A stretch of 59,173 nucleotides of DNA from JAQUGA01 sp964521105 (lineage in GTDB: Bacteria; Bacteroidota; Bacteroidia; Bacteroidales; WCHB1-69): positions 1 to 59,173 of the forward strand of contig CAZFPO010000008.1 of NCBI GenBank assembly GCA_964521105.1. Reading direction: 5' to 3'. The notes beneath the pieces are model-generated. The model searched no databases. It saw only the letters and a program-made list of their open reading frames with translations, and was not told where the DNA came from. The position numbers were made by a program, and so were the translations under genes. Every line of letters begins with the position of its first letter. Positions within the stretch are counted from its first letter, which is position 1. This document shows, piece after piece, positions 34,603-44,096 of this stretch.

Positions 34603-36192
34603 TTAACGTTTCCATTCTTTAATAAATTTTTGATATAACACTCTAACCGTACATTTTTCGGGTAAATCATTTATTGATAATTTTAGTGGTATTATATCAA
34701 AAACCGAAATTAAACCATATTTATATAGCTTTCCATCGGGCAATTCGATGTGATAGTATAGGTAATGGTTTGTGGGTGATTCTTTAGAAGAAATGGTGTC
34801 GTCATTGTTTTTTGTTTCAATAAATAATGTGTCACTTTCTAATTTAAAATCAAAACTTGGTTTAATTTCATCATTTTTTTTATTTGTAAAAAAAGACGCT
34901 TGTGGAATACCAAAACCATGAGCGTAATCATAATATGGATAAAGACTTCCTGATTGTTCAATTAGGCGAATCATTTCCATCGGTTTTTTTCCTGGAACCA
35001 TTTGCATGGCACATGCAACAAATCCACTTGTAAGAGGAGTAGCAAAAGAGGTTCCATAAGCATTTCCCAATTTATTACCTTTTTCAGCAACCCGAGCATA
35101 TCCCGAATTAGTAACATTTGGTTTCATTCTTCCATCAGCTGTTGGACCATACGAACTAAATGAAATTCTATATTCGGTGTATGGGTCGATGCCTCCAACC
35201 GAAATAATACTATCGGCATCGGCGGGTGTTCCAACAGCTTTCCATTTATTATCTCCATCGTTTCCCATTGCATTTACCACAACAATTCCTTTTGTAGCAG
35301 CCATGTTTGCGGCACGAACTACTAAACTGGTTTTACCGTTCATCTGTTCAGGAAAATATCTATCGTTAGTATAACCCAGTGAACTGCTGATGATTTGTGC
35401 TCCATTTTTATCTGCCCATTCAACGGCTGCTAACCAATATTCTTCTTCGGCAAATGGCTCGGAATTAACTTCGGTTCGTGCTAATAAAAACTCCGATTCG
35501 GTAGCTAATCCTAATTGTGTGTCGTTATATATTCCACAAATATTTGACATAACCGACAATCCGTGCGAACTATATGAATATACAAACTCCTTATTTTTAC
35601 AAAAATCCCATGTTTTAATTATTCTATTTTCTTTACGAACATGAACAAATGCGTCGTGCTTATCAACATCTGGAAAACCACCATCGAAAATTGCAATTCT
35701 AACTCCCTTTCCCGTAATACCCGCCTTTTTAAAATATTCTGCTTGCATTAATTGCATTTGTTTAATAGCCAAATCGTTGCCCTCATCAGTATTATTTGAA
35801 GGAGTTGCTTTTCCACAAAAATGCATTTTTACTCTTTGTGGTTGAATATCAATTACAAAGGGTAGTTTTTTTATCTTTTCAATCTGATTTTCCGTGGCTG
35901 TAACCGATAATGCATTAAACCACCTACTAGCATAGCCAACCGAAATTACATTTTCTCTAACAATGTTTATATAATCCTCCCGAACCGGATAATCGCTAAT
36001 ATCGTTTAAGGGTATATTTAATAATACTCTATGTTCTATCGTTTTTGCATCAAAATAGCTTATAGGGTCAAATTGAACTCCATTTTTATCCGAAAAAAAC
36101 ACCCAATATTTTTCATTTTGTGAAAAAAGATTCGTTTGGTTTAAAAAGAATAAAATTAAAAACAGGCAGAATAACGAGGGTTTTATTTTCAT
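34603..36192 (-). CDS. Secreted S8-family (subtilisin-like) serine peptidase
   Basis: A 529-residue protease with a signal peptide (about 1-25), an inhibitor-like propeptide (about 28-125) and a subtilisin domain. The triad is clear: Asp170 in IAIFDGGFPD, His210 in SSHGLSV and Ser382 in GTSFATP. Asn311 is in the oxyanion region NAMGND. The C-terminal 100 residues form a beta domain ending RVLYQKFIKEWKR. A type IX secretion tail is not recognisable. It probably works in the periplasm or outside the cell. It sits between the barrel protein and the secreted protein at 36213 with gaps of 24 and 20 bp. Confidence 0.92.
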   Translation of the reverse strand: MKIKPSLFCLFLILFFLNQTNLFSQNEKYWVFFSDKNGVQFDPISYFDAKTIEHRVLLNIPLNDISDYPVREDYINIVRENVISVGYASRWFNALSVTATENQIEKIKKLPFVIDIQPQRVKMHFCGKATPSNNTDEGNDLAIKQMQLMQAEYFKKAGITGKGVRIAIFDGGFPDVDKHDAFVHVRKENRIIKTWDFCKNKEFVYSYSSHGLSVMSNICGIYNDTQLGLATESEFLLARTEVNSEPFAEEEYWLAAVEWADKNGAQIISSSLGYTNDRYFPEQMNGKTSLVVRAANMAATKGIVVVNAMGNDGDNKWKAVGTPADADSIISVGGIDPYTEYRISFSSYGPTADGRMKPNVTNSGYARVAEKGNKLGNAYGTSFATPLTSGFVACAMQMVPGKKPMEMIRLIEQSGSLYPYYDYAHGFGIPQASFFTNKKNDEIKPSFDFKLESDTLFIETKNNDDTISSKESPTNHYLYYHIELPDGKLYKYGLISVFDIIPLKLSINDLPEKCTVRVLYQKFIKEWKR

Positions 36193-36212
36193 TTTGGTTA
36201 TTTATAATTAAT

Positions 36213-37496
36213 TTATGTTTTTTGTTTTTCTTTTTTAGCAGCTGGAAAAAGTACATTATTTAAAATTAAACGATAGCCCGTTGAACTAGGGTGAAGATTT
36301 AAGTCGGTAGTTGGATCACCAACATAATGCTGATAATCTTCGGGGTCATGCCCCGCATAAAACGTAAATGTTCCTTTGCCAAATTCACCATGTAGATATC
36401 TTACATTTCCAAATTGCGGACTTTCTCCTAAAATTATAACTTCTGGCTTAATTTTATCTTTAACAAAAGCAGTAGTTTGTCCCATAAAACCTTTAATAAC
36501 TCTTTCGTGGTTTTGTGTTAACATGGTTGGAATGGGATCCCATTTTGCTGAAAATTCAAAAAGTGTGAAATAATCATTATTTTTATTGTTCAAATGAACG
36601 CGTGGGTCAACGTCAATATCCGATTTAGCGTATTCGTATGGATTTGTTACAATTTTAAAATTAGTAAAAGCAAAAGTTTTGCTGTAATCTAATTTTGATT
36701 GAGCTTTTGGGTCAATTGGGTCTCCATCAAAAGGCACATCACAAATATCAGTATTTTCGGCAGCTAATGCAATATCATAACTATCGGGTGCCGAACACAT
36801 TGCAAACAGATATCCACCACCAGCTACAAAATCTCTGATTTTTTTTGCTACCGCTAATTTGAGCTGAGAAACTTTTGTAAATCCAAATTTTCGAGCTACT
36901 TCTTCATTTACCCTAACATCTTCTTGATACCAGGCGGTGCCTCGATAATTAGCCCAAAATTTTCCATATTGACCCGTAAAATCTTCATGGTGAAGATGCA
37001 ACCAATCGTAAGTGGGCAGTACGCCATTTAACACCTCTTCGTCATAAATTATATCGTATGGTATTTCAGCATAAGTAAGAACAAGTGTAACTGCATCGTC
37101 CCAAGGTAATTTATTTTTAGGAGAATAAACAACTATTTTTGGGGCTTTTACAAGTTTTATCGCAGCTGTATTCGATTCATTTGATTCTATTTGTGTTAGC
37201 ATTGACATTGCTTGAACGTCGGCAAGTATCTGAAACGAGACTTCCCTTATTTTACACTCCTTTTCAATTTCGGAATGATATTCCATTAAAAAACTTCCTC
37301 CTCGATAATTTAAAAGCCACTTAACTTCAACCTGCCTTTCAAGCGACCAATAGGTAATTCCATACGATTTTAAATGATTTTTTTGGGATTCGTCCATTGG
37401 AATGAATATATAAGATCCTAATGAACGACTTAGAATCATAGATAGAAATATCCCCATAAGGACACTTTTATTATAAAATATATTAAAAATTTTCAT
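36213..37496 (-). CDS. Conserved secreted protein (of the type often labelled asparagine synthetase B)
   Basis: A 427-residue protein with an N-terminal signal-like helix. Proteins of this type in Bacteroidota are commonly named asparagine synthetase B. I see neither the N-terminal catalytic Cys2 of the glutaminase domain nor the ATP-binding SGGxDS motif. Instead it has an alpha/beta class I amidotransferase-like region (KIVVYSPKNKLPWDDAVTLV, FVAGGGYLFAMCSAPDS) and a C-terminal FTFYAGHDPEDYQH. Function unknown, and the usual name should be distrusted. Upstream of and probably co-transcribed with the S8 peptidase. Confidence 0.75.
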   Translation of the reverse strand: MKIFNIFYNKSVLMGIFLSMILSRSLGSYIFIPMDESQKNHLKSYGITYWSLERQVEVKWLLNYRGGSFLMEYHSEIEKECKIREVSFQILADVQAMSMLTQIESNESNTAAIKLVKAPKIVVYSPKNKLPWDDAVTLVLTYAEIPYDIIYDEEVLNGVLPTYDWLHLHHEDFTGQYGKFWANYRGTAWYQEDVRVNEEVARKFGFTKVSQLKLAVAKKIRDFVAGGGYLFAMCSAPDSYDIALAAENTDICDVPFDGDPIDPKAQSKLDYSKTFAFTNFKIVTNPYEYAKSDIDVDPRVHLNNKNNDYFTLFEFSAKWDPIPTMLTQNHERVIKGFMGQTTAFVKDKIKPEVIILGESPQFGNVRYLHGEFGKGTFTFYAGHDPEDYQHYVGDPTTDLNLHPSSTGYRLILNNVLFPAAKKEKQKT

Positions 37497-37563
37497 TTTT
37501 CATTTAAAATATAATTTATAAAGTGTTTTATATTCAATTTGTTCAATCTTGAATCTTAAAATA

Positions 37564-39075
37564 TTAAAATTCATCATCATTGTCATTATTCATCTTTGAT
37601 GGAAGTGTTATTGAACCATCAAAAGAGGTGTTCGCTGGAATGCTATTATTGTAGTTAACGGAATCATACGATTCCTTATCTTCAAATTTAGCCAAATAGT
37701 CAATAAATCGAAGTTGAACGTCTCCTAAAGCACCGTTTCTATGCTTTGCAATTATAATTTCAGCTAATCCTTGCGAAGGTGTACCATCAGCAAAAGTATC
37801 TAATTTATAGTATTCTGGGCGATAGATGAACAACACCATATCAGCATCTTGCTCAATGGCTCCCGACTCACGTAAGTCGGCTAATTGTGGGCGTTTTGAC
37901 CCAGTACGTGTTTCCACTCCACGATTTAATTGCGAAAGTGCTATTACAGGAATATCTAATTCTTTGGCTAAATTTTTCAACGATCGCGAAATGATGCTTA
38001 TCTCTTGTTCGCGGTTTCCTTTACCTTTATCTTTGTCATCAATTTGAGCCGACATTAGCTGGAGGTAATCAATAATAACACACTGAATATCATATTGTTG
38101 TTTAAACCTTCGACATTTTGCACGTAAATCGAACACGGGAAGTGCAGGAGTATCATCAATTAAAATAGTGGCTTCCATTAATGGTTCTATTCGTTGGGTT
38201 AGTATTTCCCATTCTCTTTCGTCAAGTTTTCCTGTTTTAAGTTTATCATTTTGTATTTGACTTTCCGAAGCTATCAAACGTGTTGTTAGCTGTAAGGCCG
38301 ACATTTCTAAAGAGAAAAAAGCTATCGGGCGGTTGAATTTTACAGCCATATTTCGAGCCATCGATAAAACAAAAGCTGTTTTTCCCATCCCTGGTCGTGC
38401 CGCTAAAATAATCAAATCTGATTTTTGCCAACCGGCAGTAATTCTATCTAACTCGGTAAAACCCGAAGGAACTCCTCTAATTGATTCTTCATGATTTTTA
38501 GCATTATTAATCTCTTTCATGGCTTGATAAACCAAGGTTTTCATGTCGGAGTGAGTTTTACGAAAATTATTTTCAGCTATTTGAAATAAATCCTGACCTG
38601 CCTTATCTAGTAATTTTAAAGCATCTGTTGTATCCAAATAGGCATTTGAAATTACATCATTTGAAATTCTAATTAATTCGCGTTGTATATATTTTTCTAT
38701 TATTATTCGGCAATGAAATTCAATATTTGCCGAAGAACTTATTCTATTAGTTAATGAAGCAATGTAAAAGGGTCCCCCAACTAGTTCTAAATCGCCTTGC
38801 TTTTTTAATTGATTGGTTACCGTTAAAATATCTACCGGTTCTGACGATTGAAACAAATTACGAATGGCTAAAAAAATTCTACGATGCGATTCTTTATAAA
38901 ACATGTCTTCTTTAAGCATGTCAATGGTGGCTGTAAGGGCATTTTCTTCGAGCATAAGTGCTCCTAAAACCGCTTCTTCTAAATCGATAGCTTGGGGTGG
39001 TATTTTACCAAATGTACTTAAATCAATTTGAGTATTAATATTATTTTTGGTTCTTTTTCCTGTTTTTTCTTCCAT
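37564..39075 (-). CDS. dnaB: Replicative DNA helicase DnaB
   Basis: A 503-residue hexameric helicase. The N-terminal domain (about 25-130, PQAIDLEEAVLGALMLEENA) is followed by a RecA-fold motor domain. Walker A is AARPGMGKTAF (about 223-233), Walker B is in CVIIDYLQLM and the DnaB signature is SRSLKNLAKELDIPVIALSQLNRGVE. The C-terminus is acidic. It unwinds DNA at the replication fork with DnaG and the loader. Length is normal and no intein is present. A TAnnTTTG motif lies just upstream. Confidence 0.97.
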   Translation of the reverse strand: MEEKTGKRTKNNINTQIDLSTFGKIPPQAIDLEEAVLGALMLEENALTATIDMLKEDMFYKESHRRIFLAIRNLFQSSEPVDILTVTNQLKKQGDLELVGGPFYIASLTNRISSSANIEFHCRIIIEKYIQRELIRISNDVISNAYLDTTDALKLLDKAGQDLFQIAENNFRKTHSDMKTLVYQAMKEINNAKNHEESIRGVPSGFTELDRITAGWQKSDLIILAARPGMGKTAFVLSMARNMAVKFNRPIAFFSLEMSALQLTTRLIASESQIQNDKLKTGKLDEREWEILTQRIEPLMEATILIDDTPALPVFDLRAKCRRFKQQYDIQCVIIDYLQLMSAQIDDKDKGKGNREQEISIISRSLKNLAKELDIPVIALSQLNRGVETRTGSKRPQLADLRESGAIEQDADMVLFIYRPEYYKLDTFADGTPSQGLAEIIIAKHRNGALGDVQLRFIDYLAKFEDKESYDSVNYNNSIPANTSFDGSITLPSKMNNDNDDEF

Positions 39076-39098
39076 TCTTCATTTATTTTATGGGATTT

Positions 39099-39106
39099 CA
39101 AAAGTA
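39099..39106 (-). promoter_or_regulatory. -7 element for dnaB (TACTTTTG)
   Basis: On the minus strand TACTTTTG (39106-39099) matches TAnnTTTG, 23 bp before the dnaB ATG at 39075. No clear -33 element. Confidence 0.5.
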
Positions 39107-39180
39107 CTTAGATTTTAATTATAAAATTTAAAATTTGTGAGTTTTAATTATCAACAATTTAATGCATTAATTTACAGTAT

Positions 39181-39214
39181 TTTAAAAAAAAAGCAAGCCA
39201 ATTGGCTTGCTTTT
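39181..39214 (-). terminator. Intrinsic terminator of the S46 peptidase gene
   Basis: The palindrome GCAAGCC-AATT-GGCTTGC (39193-39210), extended by A/T pairs, is followed on the minus strand by a run of about ten Ts (plus-strand A-run 39184-39192). It lies 19 bp past the S46 stop. Confidence 0.9.
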
Positions 39215-39232
39215 ACTATAATATTATAGTTT

Positions 39233-41389
39233 TTATTCTATAATTGTCATTTCTTTAATTAAATTTTGTGCATTTGCATATTTATCGATGATAAATAAAA
39301 CGTAACGTATATCAACACCAATTGTTCTTTGAAGTTCGGGTTCGAAGGCTATATCGCCACTCATTGCCTCCCAGTTTCCATCAAATGCACATCCAACAAT
39401 ATGTCCTTCGGCATTAATCATTGGGCTTCCCGAATTTCCGCCAGTGATGTCGGTATTAGCAATAAAGCAAACGGGCAATTCTCCATTTTTGCCATAACGG
39501 CCAAAGTCTTTTTTCAAAATCAAATCTTTAAGTTTCGATGGTACGATAAATTCATCATTTTTAGGATCTTCTTTTTCTAAAATGCCTCGCGAGGTTGTAT
39601 AAAAATTATAATGAACTGCATCTGCAGGTATATAATCCAATACTCTACCGTAAGTCATTCTCATTGTAAAATTAGCGTCTGGCGAAAAAACTTTATTGGG
39701 GTAGGCTTTACGAATTCCATCAACAAACAATCGTTTAGCTGTGTTTAATTTTCCATCGATAGCACTCATATCATTTTGAAGCGAGAAGTATGACTCTATC
39801 ATTGATTGAGAAATACGAACCAACCAGTCATTTGTCCATACTTTTTCCGATGGTTTTTGTAAGAATTTTTCAAATTTTTCAGCCGAAACTAAAAACGATT
39901 TTGAATAGATATCGTTAGCCATTTTTGTAAAATCACCTTTATACGTTTTATGTAATTCAGCAAAAATTGATGGATGGTATTCGGCTGGTATATTTTTGTA
40001 ATACATTTCAATTAAAGCAGCAAACATCTCTTTATCAACTTCTGTGTTATAATCTTTAAATTGTTCTTTTGCTAACTCTCTAAATGAATCAAAATCGCTA
40101 GGTTTTGCTTCTTTTTTCTTTAATACGGCGGGTAATGTTTGAAGTTTCCAAACAAACCATAAAGCTTCGGCTCCCATAAACGTTTCTTGAAAATACCATA
40201 AACGCTTTTGAACTAATTTATTAACCGACTCTTTGTATCCAGCTTCAATATCTTTTAAAACATTTCCATAAATTTTAACACGGTCGGGATCAGCATTTAC
40301 CCAATTTTCAAAATCTTGTTCAATTTTTTGTTTTTTACCAACTACGTTTAAGGCTTTTAAACCCTTACTTTGTCCAATATAATATTTCCAATAATTGGCT
40401 GTTTGGGCATATTTAGCAGCATATTGAATACGGATAGCATCACTTGCATCCATATTTTTCTTCATGATTTCCAATTTTTTATCACGAACTGAAATAATGG
40501 TCGGAGCCGTTTGATCTAATACTTCTTGAACTCCCCATGATGATAAATAACGGTCGGTATTTCCTGGGTAACCCCAAATCATAACGAAATCATTTTTTTC
40601 AATTCCTTTAATATTAACTGGTAGATAATGTTTAGGAACTAACGGAATATTTTTTTCACTATATTCTGCTGGCGAACCATCAGGGGCTGTATAAACACGT
40701 AAAATACTGAAATCACCAGTATGACGAGGCCACATCCAGTTATCAGTATCTCCGCCAAATTTACCTACGGCTGATGGTGGTGCACCTACTAAACGAACAT
40801 CTTTATAAGTTTCGTAAATAAACATATAATATTCGTTTCCTTCATAAAAATCTTTTACTTCAACAGTATATTTTCCTTTTTCTGAGTATTCTTTTTTAAG
40901 TTTACTAATGGCTGATTTAATTTTTGATGTGCGTTCAGAAGCAGGAGTTGAATTTGTAATTCCGTCTAAAACTTTTGAAGTAACATCGTCCATTCTAACT
41001 AAAAAAGTTGCTGTAATGTCCGTTTTTATTTCTTCTTTTTTAGTATATGCCCAAAATCCATGGGTTAAATAGTCGTTTTGAACACTACTTGCTGCCTGAA
41101 TTGCTCCATATCCACAGTGATGGTTTGTGAGCATTAATCCTTCTTTTGAAATAATTTCGGCTGTACAAAATCCTCCCAATTGAACAATCGCGTCTTTTAA
41201 GCTAGGACGGTTGATATTGTAGAGTTCTTCGGGAGTTAGTTTTAATCCATATTTTTTCATGTCGGCATAATTTAAGCGATTTACCAACATTGGCAACCAC
41301 ATACCTTCATCGGGTGGATTTGTTCCATAAGTAACTGTTGAGCTTCCTAAAACTAGCAACAATAATAATGATAAGAAAAAGCGTTTCAT
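39233..41389 (-). CDS. S46-family dipeptidyl-peptidase, DPP7-like
   Basis: A 718-residue exported protease (signal about 1-22) of the Bacteroidota S46 family. The catalytic His is in MLTNHHCGYG (His90/His91 region), the Asp region is DNWMWPRHTGDFS, and the nucleophile Ser655 is in GGNSGSPM. Downstream, FDGNWEAMSGDI has Gly at the position (about 671) that is Arg in the acidic-specific DPP11 and Gly in DPP7. This predicts release of dipeptides with a hydrophobic or broad P1 residue. It acts in the periplasm in amino-acid nutrition from peptides. It is a single-gene unit with its own terminator. Confidence 0.95.
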   Translation of the reverse strand: MKRFFLSLLLLLVLGSSTVTYGTNPPDEGMWLPMLVNRLNYADMKKYGLKLTPEELYNINRPSLKDAIVQLGGFCTAEIISKEGLMLTNHHCGYGAIQAASSVQNDYLTHGFWAYTKKEEIKTDITATFLVRMDDVTSKVLDGITNSTPASERTSKIKSAISKLKKEYSEKGKYTVEVKDFYEGNEYYMFIYETYKDVRLVGAPPSAVGKFGGDTDNWMWPRHTGDFSILRVYTAPDGSPAEYSEKNIPLVPKHYLPVNIKGIEKNDFVMIWGYPGNTDRYLSSWGVQEVLDQTAPTIISVRDKKLEIMKKNMDASDAIRIQYAAKYAQTANYWKYYIGQSKGLKALNVVGKKQKIEQDFENWVNADPDRVKIYGNVLKDIEAGYKESVNKLVQKRLWYFQETFMGAEALWFVWKLQTLPAVLKKKEAKPSDFDSFRELAKEQFKDYNTEVDKEMFAALIEMYYKNIPAEYHPSIFAELHKTYKGDFTKMANDIYSKSFLVSAEKFEKFLQKPSEKVWTNDWLVRISQSMIESYFSLQNDMSAIDGKLNTAKRLFVDGIRKAYPNKVFSPDANFTMRMTYGRVLDYIPADAVHYNFYTTSRGILEKEDPKNDEFIVPSKLKDLILKKDFGRYGKNGELPVCFIANTDITGGNSGSPMINAEGHIVGCAFDGNWEAMSGDIAFEPELQRTIGVDIRYVLFIIDKYANAQNLIKEMTIIE

Positions 41390-41426
41390 AATAAGTGTTT
41401 TAGATTTAATAATATTGTATTTGCAA

Positions 41427-41455
41427 CAAATTTATAATTTTTCGCAATAAAACAA
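41427..41455 (-). promoter_or_regulatory. Promoter for the S46 peptidase gene (TTG-N18-TAAATTTG)
   Basis: On the minus strand TTG (41455-41453) is followed after 18 bp by TAAATTTG (41434-41427), an exact TAnnTTTG -7 element with a slightly short spacer. The ATG is at 41389. Confidence 0.45.
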
Positions 41456-41592
41456 GTGTTTTTTATACAAACTCACTTATTTTTGTGCTAAATCTCAATT
41501 TTTCATCTACTAATTTAACAATAAAATTATTTTGCAAATTTTGATAAACATCAAAATGAAAATTATTTGACTAAAAAAGGAAATTAATGTAT

Positions 41593-42360
41593 CTATTTTT
41601 TCGAAATTTTATTCAATTTATCTTTTCTTAAAACAGCAATATATTTAATAATAATCTGAGTTAAAAGTCGCTCTTTTGAAAGAACATTTTCTTTTTTACG
41701 TGCATTTCCGGCATAATTTTTTAACGATGCTTCACGAACAAAATAATATGCAGAATCTGAATCCCCTAATTTATCATACATCGCTCCAGCAATAAACATA
41801 AATTCTTTTTCTCTTCCTTCCGAATAATAAGGATTTTGTAGCATTTTTAACGATAAATCTAATGCCTTTTTTCTGTATAATTGAGCTTCACTCCGAAAAT
41901 CTTCTCGTTCAAAATGATAGGCACAAATACGATAAAACATACACCAAAACTCATCATCTTTATTTAAACTTTGGTATGTTAATTCAGCCATCATTAATCG
42001 CTCGGTTATATTGATGTTTAAATAATTTCTGTTTTTTCCTAATGCAAAACCGGTGTAGGATATTTGTGATATTTTGCTTTTGCTGATTGTATCAACATTA
42101 AAAAAATCTTCAATAAATGCGGTGTACTTACAATTATGGCAGCAATAAACCGAATGAAAGTCGGTATAAGGAAATAAAACATACTGAAATAAAACATCAT
42201 CATTAATAGTAGGCTTATACTTTCCGGGCACAAAAAATGAATTCTCTGCATTACATATTGGACATTTTATTTTTTCTTTTTTCCAATCGTTTTGTGCAAT
42301 TAATTGATATTCAGTGAAAAATAAAAATAAAAGTAGAAAATAAAAATATTTTTTCACCAT
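41593..42360 (-). CDS. DUF2225-family secreted protein
   Basis: From ATG 42360 a 255-residue protein with signal peptide (VKKYFYFLLLFLFFTEYQLIAQ). The N-terminal domain has zinc-ribbon-like CPICNAENSFF (CxxC) and a second pair in YCCHNCKYTAF, the DUF2225 pattern. The rest is helical, TPR-like (EAQLYRKKALDLSLKMLQNP; GDSDSAYYFVREASL). An ATG at 42420 lies in frame but would bury the signal peptide after 20 residues, so the later start is chosen. Exported DUF2225 proteins are unusual, since many members are cytoplasmic. Function unknown. Confidence 0.78.
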   Translation of the reverse strand: MVKKYFYFLLLFLFFTEYQLIAQNDWKKEKIKCPICNAENSFFVPGKYKPTINDDVLFQYVLFPYTDFHSVYCCHNCKYTAFIEDFFNVDTISKSKISQISYTGFALGKNRNYLNINITERLMMAELTYQSLNKDDEFWCMFYRICAYHFEREDFRSEAQLYRKKALDLSLKMLQNPYYSEGREKEFMFIAGAMYDKLGDSDSAYYFVREASLKNYAGNARKKENVLSKERLLTQIIIKYIAVLRKDKLNKISKK

Positions 42361-42525
42361 TAATCCTTTAAATTGGATTATTGATATTAAATCTGTCTTT
42401 TCTATTTTTATTACTAACATTTCAAAATAAATTGCTTACAAAATAGTTATACGAAAAAAAGAAACATTAGTTTCGTTTTAATTTTTATAATTAGTTGAAA
42501 ACCAAATAGTATAGCTAAAAACCCT

Positions 42526-42533
42526 TATTTTTG
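42526..42533 (+). promoter_or_regulatory. -7 element upstream of phoH (TATTTTTG)
   Basis: TATTTTTG at 42526-42533 fits TAnnTTTG. It is 114 bp before the phoH ATG, which would give a long AU-rich leader. No -33 element is clear. Confidence 0.35.
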
Positions 42534-42647
42534 TATGTTTTTATAAAGAGAAATAAACAAAAATGTGTGTATAATTATATTTAATAACAAAACTATTTTA
42601 TTTTTTTCATAGTAATTTTATTTAGAAAAAACATAAAACCTCAGAAT

Positions 42648-43979
42648 ATGAAAAAAGGAACAAAAAAAATTTTTGTACTAGACACCTCTGTAATAATTTA
42701 CAATCATGCTTCAATATACAGCTTTGAGGAACATGATGTTGCCATCCCAATCACTGTTTTAGAGGAATTAGATCAATTTAAAAAAGGAAATGATACTAAA
42801 AATTTTGAGGCACGTGAATTTTCAAGAATTATTGATTCATTATCAATTGATAATACTTTACAAGATTGGATTCCACTCGGAGAGAGTTATTTAGGTTCAT
42901 TTAAAGTGGTTTTTGTTGATAAAAGTATTACGGTTGATGCTTGCGAAATTTTTGGTGAAGATAAACCCGACCACAGAATTTTAAATGCAGTAACTTTTTT
43001 AACCGAAGCATATCCTAAACGCCAAGTTATACTTGTTAGTAAAGACATTAACTTACGTCTTAAAGCAAAGTCGTTAAACATGCAAGCCGAAGACTATGAA
43101 ACAGGGAAGATAAAAAACATAGAAACACTTTATTCGGGTGTAAGTGAAACCAAAGGATTAGAAAAAGAAAATATATCATTACTACATGAAAAACTACAAG
43201 TTGATCCCTCATTGCTTGGAATAAACGAACCTATTCCTAACCATTATTACATTTTAAAAAATGGAAGTAGTTCTGTTTTAGCATACTACAACCCCATATC
43301 TCAATTACTAGAAAAAGTTGAAAAACGCCCAGCTTACCGTATCAATCCTCGAAATGCTGAACAGGTTTTTGCTTTACATGCTATAATGAATCCAAATATC
43401 AAACTTGTAACACTTCAAGGTGTGGCGGGTACAGGTAAAACTTTATTGGCTTTAGCAGGGGCTTTAGAACAAAAACGATTATATAAACAAATTTATTTAG
43501 CTAGACCTATTGTGCCTCTAAGTAATAAAGATATTGGTTTTTTACCTGGCGATGCTAAATCTAAACTTAATCCCTACATGGAGCCTCTTTTCGATAATTT
43601 GAAGTTTATTCGACACATGTTTACCGAAAAAGATAAAGAATTTCATACAATAAATGAAGATTTAGAAAACGAAAAACTAGTTATTCAGCCCCTTGCTTAT
43701 ATTCGGGGTCGAAGTTTATCTGATATTTGTTTTATTGTTGATGAAGCACAAAACCTTACACCACACGAAGTAAAAACAATCATTACTAGAGCGGGAGAAA
43801 ACACAAAAATTATTTTTACGGGCGACATTTTCCAAATCGATACTCCTTATCTTGATGCTCAAAGTAATGGACTTTCATATCTTATCGATCGTATAAAACA
43901 GCACCCTTTATATGCTCATATTAAGTTACTTAAAGGAGAACGCAGTGAACTCGCAAATTTGGCAAATGAACTTCTTTAA
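42648..43979 (+). CDS. PhoH-family ATPase with N-terminal PIN domain (PhoH2)
   Basis: A 443-residue protein. The N-terminal PIN ribonuclease domain (about 7-150) has VLDTSVI (Asp12), VLEELDQFK (Glu40) and acidic residues in DKPDHRIL. The C-terminal PhoH domain (about 235-440) has Walker A GVAGTGKT (258-265) and Walker B in CFIVDEAQNL. PhoH2 proteins couple ATP-driven RNA unwinding to RNA cleavage. It is the only plus-strand gene in the otherwise minus block from 33.8 to 46.6 kb. Its 3' end converges with the MORN gene, and a parS-like site lies in the gap. Confidence 0.92.
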   Translation: MKKGTKKIFVLDTSVIIYNHASIYSFEEHDVAIPITVLEELDQFKKGNDTKNFEAREFSRIIDSLSIDNTLQDWIPLGESYLGSFKVVFVDKSITVDACEIFGEDKPDHRILNAVTFLTEAYPKRQVILVSKDINLRLKAKSLNMQAEDYETGKIKNIETLYSGVSETKGLEKENISLLHEKLQVDPSLLGINEPIPNHYYILKNGSSSVLAYYNPISQLLEKVEKRPAYRINPRNAEQVFALHAIMNPNIKLVTLQGVAGTGKTLLALAGALEQKRLYKQIYLARPIVPLSNKDIGFLPGDAKSKLNPYMEPLFDNLKFIRHMFTEKDKEFHTINEDLENEKLVIQPLAYIRGRSLSDICFIVDEAQNLTPHEVKTIITRAGENTKIIFTGDIFQIDTPYLDAQSNGLSYLIDRIKQHPLYAHIKLLKGERSELANLANELL

Positions 43980-44036
43980 CCCAAACTAATCGATAGAAAA
44001 TTTAAAAATCGAACGAAGTAATTTTGACAGTTAATC

Positions 44037-44052
44037 CGTTCCACGTGAAACA
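44037..44052. other. parS-like ParB-binding site 1
   Basis: The core GTTCCACGTGAAAC (44038-44051) with its flanks matches the widely conserved chromosomal parS consensus TGTTNCACGTGAAACA at 15 of 16 positions (only the first base differs). It lies between the convergent phoH and MORN genes, where ParB loading would not disturb a promoter. Two further sites at 52323 and 54216 make a chance match unlikely. Confidence 0.75.
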
Positions 44053-44096
44053 AAAACGTAAGTTTATACTATTCAGAAAGTTGAAAAAATAATAGC

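Noticed and set aside
34603..36192. Type IX secretion C-terminal domain on the S8 peptidase
   Set aside because: The last 100 residues are beta-rich but lack the recognisable conserved blocks of the sorting domain, so I do not claim it.
39215..39230. 16-bp A/T palindrome next to the S46 terminator
   Set aside because: Nearly pure A/T, lies directly at the gene end and adds nothing to the clear terminator beside it.
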